A stretch of DNA of 64,000 nucleotides from Brachypodium distachyon (Eukaryota; Streptophyta; Magnoliopsida; Poales; Poaceae): positions 67,294,355-67,358,354 of the forward strand of contig NC_016131.3 of the NCBI RefSeq assembly GCF_000005505.3, read 5' to 3'. Positions 60,801 to 64,000 of the stretch are shown piece after piece; position 1 is the stretch's first letter; every line of letters starts with the position of its first letter. The position numbers were made by a program, and so were the translations under genes. The notes beneath the pieces are model-generated. The model was given only the letters and a program-made list of their open reading frames with translations. It was not told the origin of the DNA and did no database searches.

Positions 60801-62620
60801 CAGCATGCCAACATCTATCGGTAATGCCATCAGATGGGCCAAGTAATACCGGCCTGCCGTGGGATAAAGCCCACGTAAGGGCTGAAGGAGAAAGAGACCG
60901 CTTAACTCGGGCTAAACCGAGCCAGCTAGGCCGGCCCCAGATAAAAGCAGCGGACCAGGCCATTATCTGGCTAGGCTGTTGTTCTGGAAAAAACTGTCAA
61001 GGTTGCTTGCATCTTGCATGAGACCCTCCCGCTGCATGCTTTCACGCACACAGAGAAAGAAAGGAAGAACGGAGAAGGAAGGAACAGTATCGCCATTGAC
61101 GGACACGGCAACAAGTAGTAGCAAACAAGACCGGAGCGCAGCACTACGCAAAGCAGAAACACGAACCGGGAAAAGATACGCTCCGGGCCAAAGCCTCCAA
61201 CTCATCGTCGTCGCCCACGCAAAAAGCAGCCAGCCCCCATCCCGGCCTACTGATTAATGCATCTGTCAGTAGCATACTCGTAGCTAGCTAAGCACGCAGC
61301 GCCTCGGAGGAAAGCGACGGATCGGCGGCGCTGCCCGTTGGCCATCCATCCAGTTCATCGTCTCGACTCTCGACAGCCTGCCTGCCCGCCTGACCCGGGA
61401 TCGGCACCCGTGTGGTCCAAAAGGCCAAGCGGGTAAAAGGATTGGCCCCCAATGTCTTCTCTTCCCCCCACTTTTCCCACGGCCGTTTCTTGTCACTGCC
61501 CGGACACCGCATTCACTCTCCACTGACAGGTTTACAGCAATCAATCAGTCGTGGTTTAATCGCTGCACTGGACGAGCGTACGTAGTACGTGCTGCCTCCT
61601 CTCTGGTTTCACTGTGCGAGGTGGTGGCTCGGCTCTCACATTACATTGCACTACCATATTGATGTCCAGTCCTGCTACATTGAAGCTGGGAAGTTTTACA
61701 TGTCTCGCTTACGTTTCTGCGCGCAGGTTAATTTACTATACAAAGAGTACACAACGCCGTCATAAAGCTACAGACTTGCCGTTGCCGGGCCCCTCTTGTC
61801 GCCGGTTATTATTAAGGTACCTTCCCCCCTAAATTTCCGGCGCCTGTACATGTGCGACAGTACGTCGCACGATTAAACTGAAGCCTGACGGCGAGATTGG
61901 AGTACGTACGTACGCGAGACCTCCTGCTTAATATTTCTTGGATTTCTTTCCTCCGGGCTCCGGCTATGACTCGGTCATCTGGCAGATAGATACATACTAG
62001 TACAGTACTACATCTGGGTCCTGGAGTACGAGACACACGCTACTACGAATACGATGGCCTGCTTTTGCCAAAATGCCATACGACGTCGACGAGTGTCTGT
62101 CGACCAGACTGTCCTCGCTAGCCGTTTTGTGTCGTCTGCGTCTCTTCGTCCAGGCTCTGGGTACGTACTGACATGACATGACAGCAGTAGACTACTTGTA
62201 GTATGGACCGAGTCGCAGACAGCGAAACGGGAAGTTGGTCCGAAGATTTGGACGGTATTCGCGGGGAAGGCGCAAATTTGCTGCATGTATGCTGATTGAT
62301 TGCCGGATCATCCTTCCTTTATTTGGGCACAATACGCAGTCTGGGTTGATTACGAAATTAATGCCGGCTAAACAAAGATAATAAGATATGGACCTGTACA
62401 GATTTTCCATCACCGAAGACCGTATCAGAAACCGTGTCCTGTTTCAATTGGAGTCGACGCACAATCTTTTTTCACGCTCTACTACTACTCCGTAGTAGGA
62501 GTACTGTAATTTAATTAGTTTTGTCAGTCGAATTAGCATCCCTGAGCGGGCACACGGACGGAAAGCTAGCTTCCTTTCCAATCCATCGGGCTAGAGAGAC
62601 GAGGCAAGAGAAACAGGGAG
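57870..62620. other. Intergenic DNA between the SINA-like pseudogene and the XTH gene
   Basis: No supported gene in 4.75 kb. Contains an ~85-bp diverged direct duplication (57970 and 58053), a lone hAT-type end (CAGGGCCGGTCCTGA at 59021), and a probable LINE 3' end with A tail near 59950-60020 (TTTAATAAAAATGAAGCCGG ... CCGAAAAAAAA). Confidence 0.5.
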
Positions 62621-62627
62621 CGCGCGA

Positions 62628-62633
62628 TATAAG
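62628..62633 (+). promoter_or_regulatory. TATA box of the XTH gene
   Basis: TATAAG in a GC-rich context 92-97 bases upstream of the ATG; would place transcription start near 62660. Confidence 0.6.
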
Positions 62634-62724
62634 GGCGGAAAGAAGGAAGGAACGGAACGGACGGGCGGCTAGAAGAGGAAGCAGAGGGGGAGAATAAGAA
62701 TAGAGTTTAGCGAAGCAGCAGCTA

Positions 62725-63494
62725 ATGGCGTGCCGCTTCCTGTACACCCCCGCCGCCGCCTTGGTCGCCCTCCTGCTGCAGGCGGCGGCGGCGTCCGCCA
62801 CCTTTCCTGCGGACGGCGGGCTCCTCTCCCGGCCGGCGGCGGCGGCGCTGTCCTTCGAGGAGGGATACACGCAGCTGTTCGGGGACTCCAACCTCAGGCT
62901 CCACGGGGACGGGAAGCGCGTCCACATCTCCCTCGACGAGAGAACAGGTATACCTGAATTTGCAGCAGCATCAGAAGAACAGGATGGTCGATTGATCCAT
63001 TCTTATCCTCACTGCGTTGCGCATTTTGTGTTTGTTTCCTGCAGGTGCCGGGTTCGCGTCGCAGGGCGCGTACCTCCATGGCTTCTTCAGCGCCCGCATC
63101 AAGCTGCCCTCCGACTACGCCGCCGGCGTCGTCGTCGCCTTCTACGTAAGTCTTTTTTTTTTAATTCACACCATCGCCTTCGTTGAAAAGGAACGAAAAG
63201 GCCGGGGTACGTGGTGCAAAGCAGAGCAGAGCAGATAGAGAGAATAATTTTAGCGTTTGGGGATGGATCGTGTGGTGCTTTCTAGATGACGAACGGGGAC
63301 GTGTACGAGAAGACGCACGACGAGCTGGACTTCGAGTTCCTGGGGAACGTGAGGGGGAAGGAGTGGAGGGTGCAGACCAACGTGTACGGCGACGGCAGCA
63401 CCTCGGTCGGCCGGGAGGAGAGGTACGGCCTCCCGTTCGACCCCACCCAGGACTACCACCGCTACGCCATCCTCTGGACCAATCGCACCATCGT
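62725..63494 (+). CDS. Xyloglucan endotransglucosylase/hydrolase, group IIIA (XTH27-30 type), 5' part
   Basis: Three exons are in the window: 62725-62947, 63045-63145 and 63286-63494 (GT-AG, consistent phase; exon 3 ends at phase 2 before GTAAGA). The gene continues past the right edge. Residues 1 to about 25 form a secretion signal ending [26 protein letters not shown] starts the GH16 fold and [20 protein letters not shown] follows. The catalytic motif [10 protein letters not shown] lies at residues 119-128, with E121 as nucleophile and E125 as acid/base. The residues after it read NVRG, without the N-glycosylation site next to the active site found in many XTHs; this is typical of the group IIIA branch near XTH27-30, whose members hydrolyse or transfer xyloglucan in the cell wall. 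The next exon should begin inside or beyond the remaining 506 bases; I could not find it. Confidence 0.93.
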
Positions 63495-64000
63495 GTAAGA
63501 CTCCCTTCTCTGCTCGATGTCTCGTCCTCACCCAATTTAATTTGCTCATGATCGGCATTGAATTGCCTACGTACACAATTGCAGCATTATAAAACCCTTT
63601 TTTTTTTCGTGTAAGCATTATAAAACCCTTGTGCAGCACCATTGCATTTGTTTATTTTTCTGAAGGAACACCATCGCATTCTGTAAATCAGTGTAAGGTT
63701 TGAGGGACTGGAGGTGGGTTCAGAACTTCAGATTGTTAAGCTGAAGTGTTGAGGTGTAGTACTCCGTATATACATATACAGCTTCCAAGTACAAATGCAG
63801 TGTAGCAAATTAGTGAAGTTTAAAGTACGCATTGAGATTTTCCATGCTTATAGAACAGTACTACATGGTGCTAGCATAGTATTAAGTCAGCATGTGCTAC
63901 AACAATTTATAATCTTCACTATTTAGTAGCTTGAGATGACTTTTTTTTAGCTTCTTTTCACTCTCTTTTCTCCCCCATTCTTTTTTCACTCTCCCGACAT
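63495..64000 (+). other. XTH intron 3, incomplete
   Basis: AT-rich, no sign of the expected FYVDDVPIREV exon before the window ends. Confidence 0.6.

Noticed and set aside
61284..61544. 86-codon minus frame
   Set aside because: No recognisable domain; sits in the spacer before the XTH promoter.

Overview
This window is nuclear DNA of a flowering plant, most likely a compact-genome pooid grass (Brachypodium-like). The evidence is genes with many GT-AG introns, GC-rich first exons typical of grasses, and many short Stowaway elements bounded by CTCCCTCCG/CGGAGGGAG termini and TA targets. The species is an inference. No prokaryotic features, CRISPR array, tRNA or rRNA gene was found.

Layout. 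1-2288 (-): 5' part of a TSL-kinase-interacting-protein-1-like SANT/Myb gene, cut by the window edge. 3355-3828 (-): LINE-type RNase H remnant. 4194-7498 (-): Sm-D3 spliceosome core gene with a 2.6 kb last intron and a one-base frameshift in exon 1. It is head-to-head with 7885-10976 (+), a BAP31/BAP29-like ER membrane protein gene. 12909-14488: a retroposon with no recognisable product, framed by a 12-bp target duplication. 19574-20875 (+): intronless U-box/ARM E3 ligase (PUB20/21 type). 24271-28053 (+): Toc34 chloroplast import receptor, bracketed by two copies of a ~90 bp sequence. 30236-32884 (-): TAF1C-like RNA polymerase I factor. 35487-36681 (-): a cluster of gene fragments, one of them an NF-YB piece that retains its intron. 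41079-46378 (+): group G bZIP (GBF) with a non-coding leader exon near 38.1 kb. 50613-51374 (+): single-finger C2H2 repressor with EAR motifs, convergent with 52351-55506 (-), an OBERON3-like PHD protein. 56360-57869 (-): SINA-like E3 ligase pseudogene. 62725 to beyond 63494 (+): group IIIA XTH, cut by the right edge.

The intact genes are ordinary dispersed housekeeping and regulatory genes (splicing, ER, organelle import, rDNA transcription, ubiquitination, transcription factors, cell wall). Nothing suggests they form one pathway or cluster. The intergenic DNA and introns hold Stowaway, hAT-like and Tourist-like miniature elements, 5'-truncated LINE pieces with target-site duplications, and several local duplications. 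I found no convincing new biological system. The observations most worth checking are the Sm-D3 frameshift, the NF-YB-containing fragment mosaic, the repeats flanking Toc34, and the non-coding retroposon.
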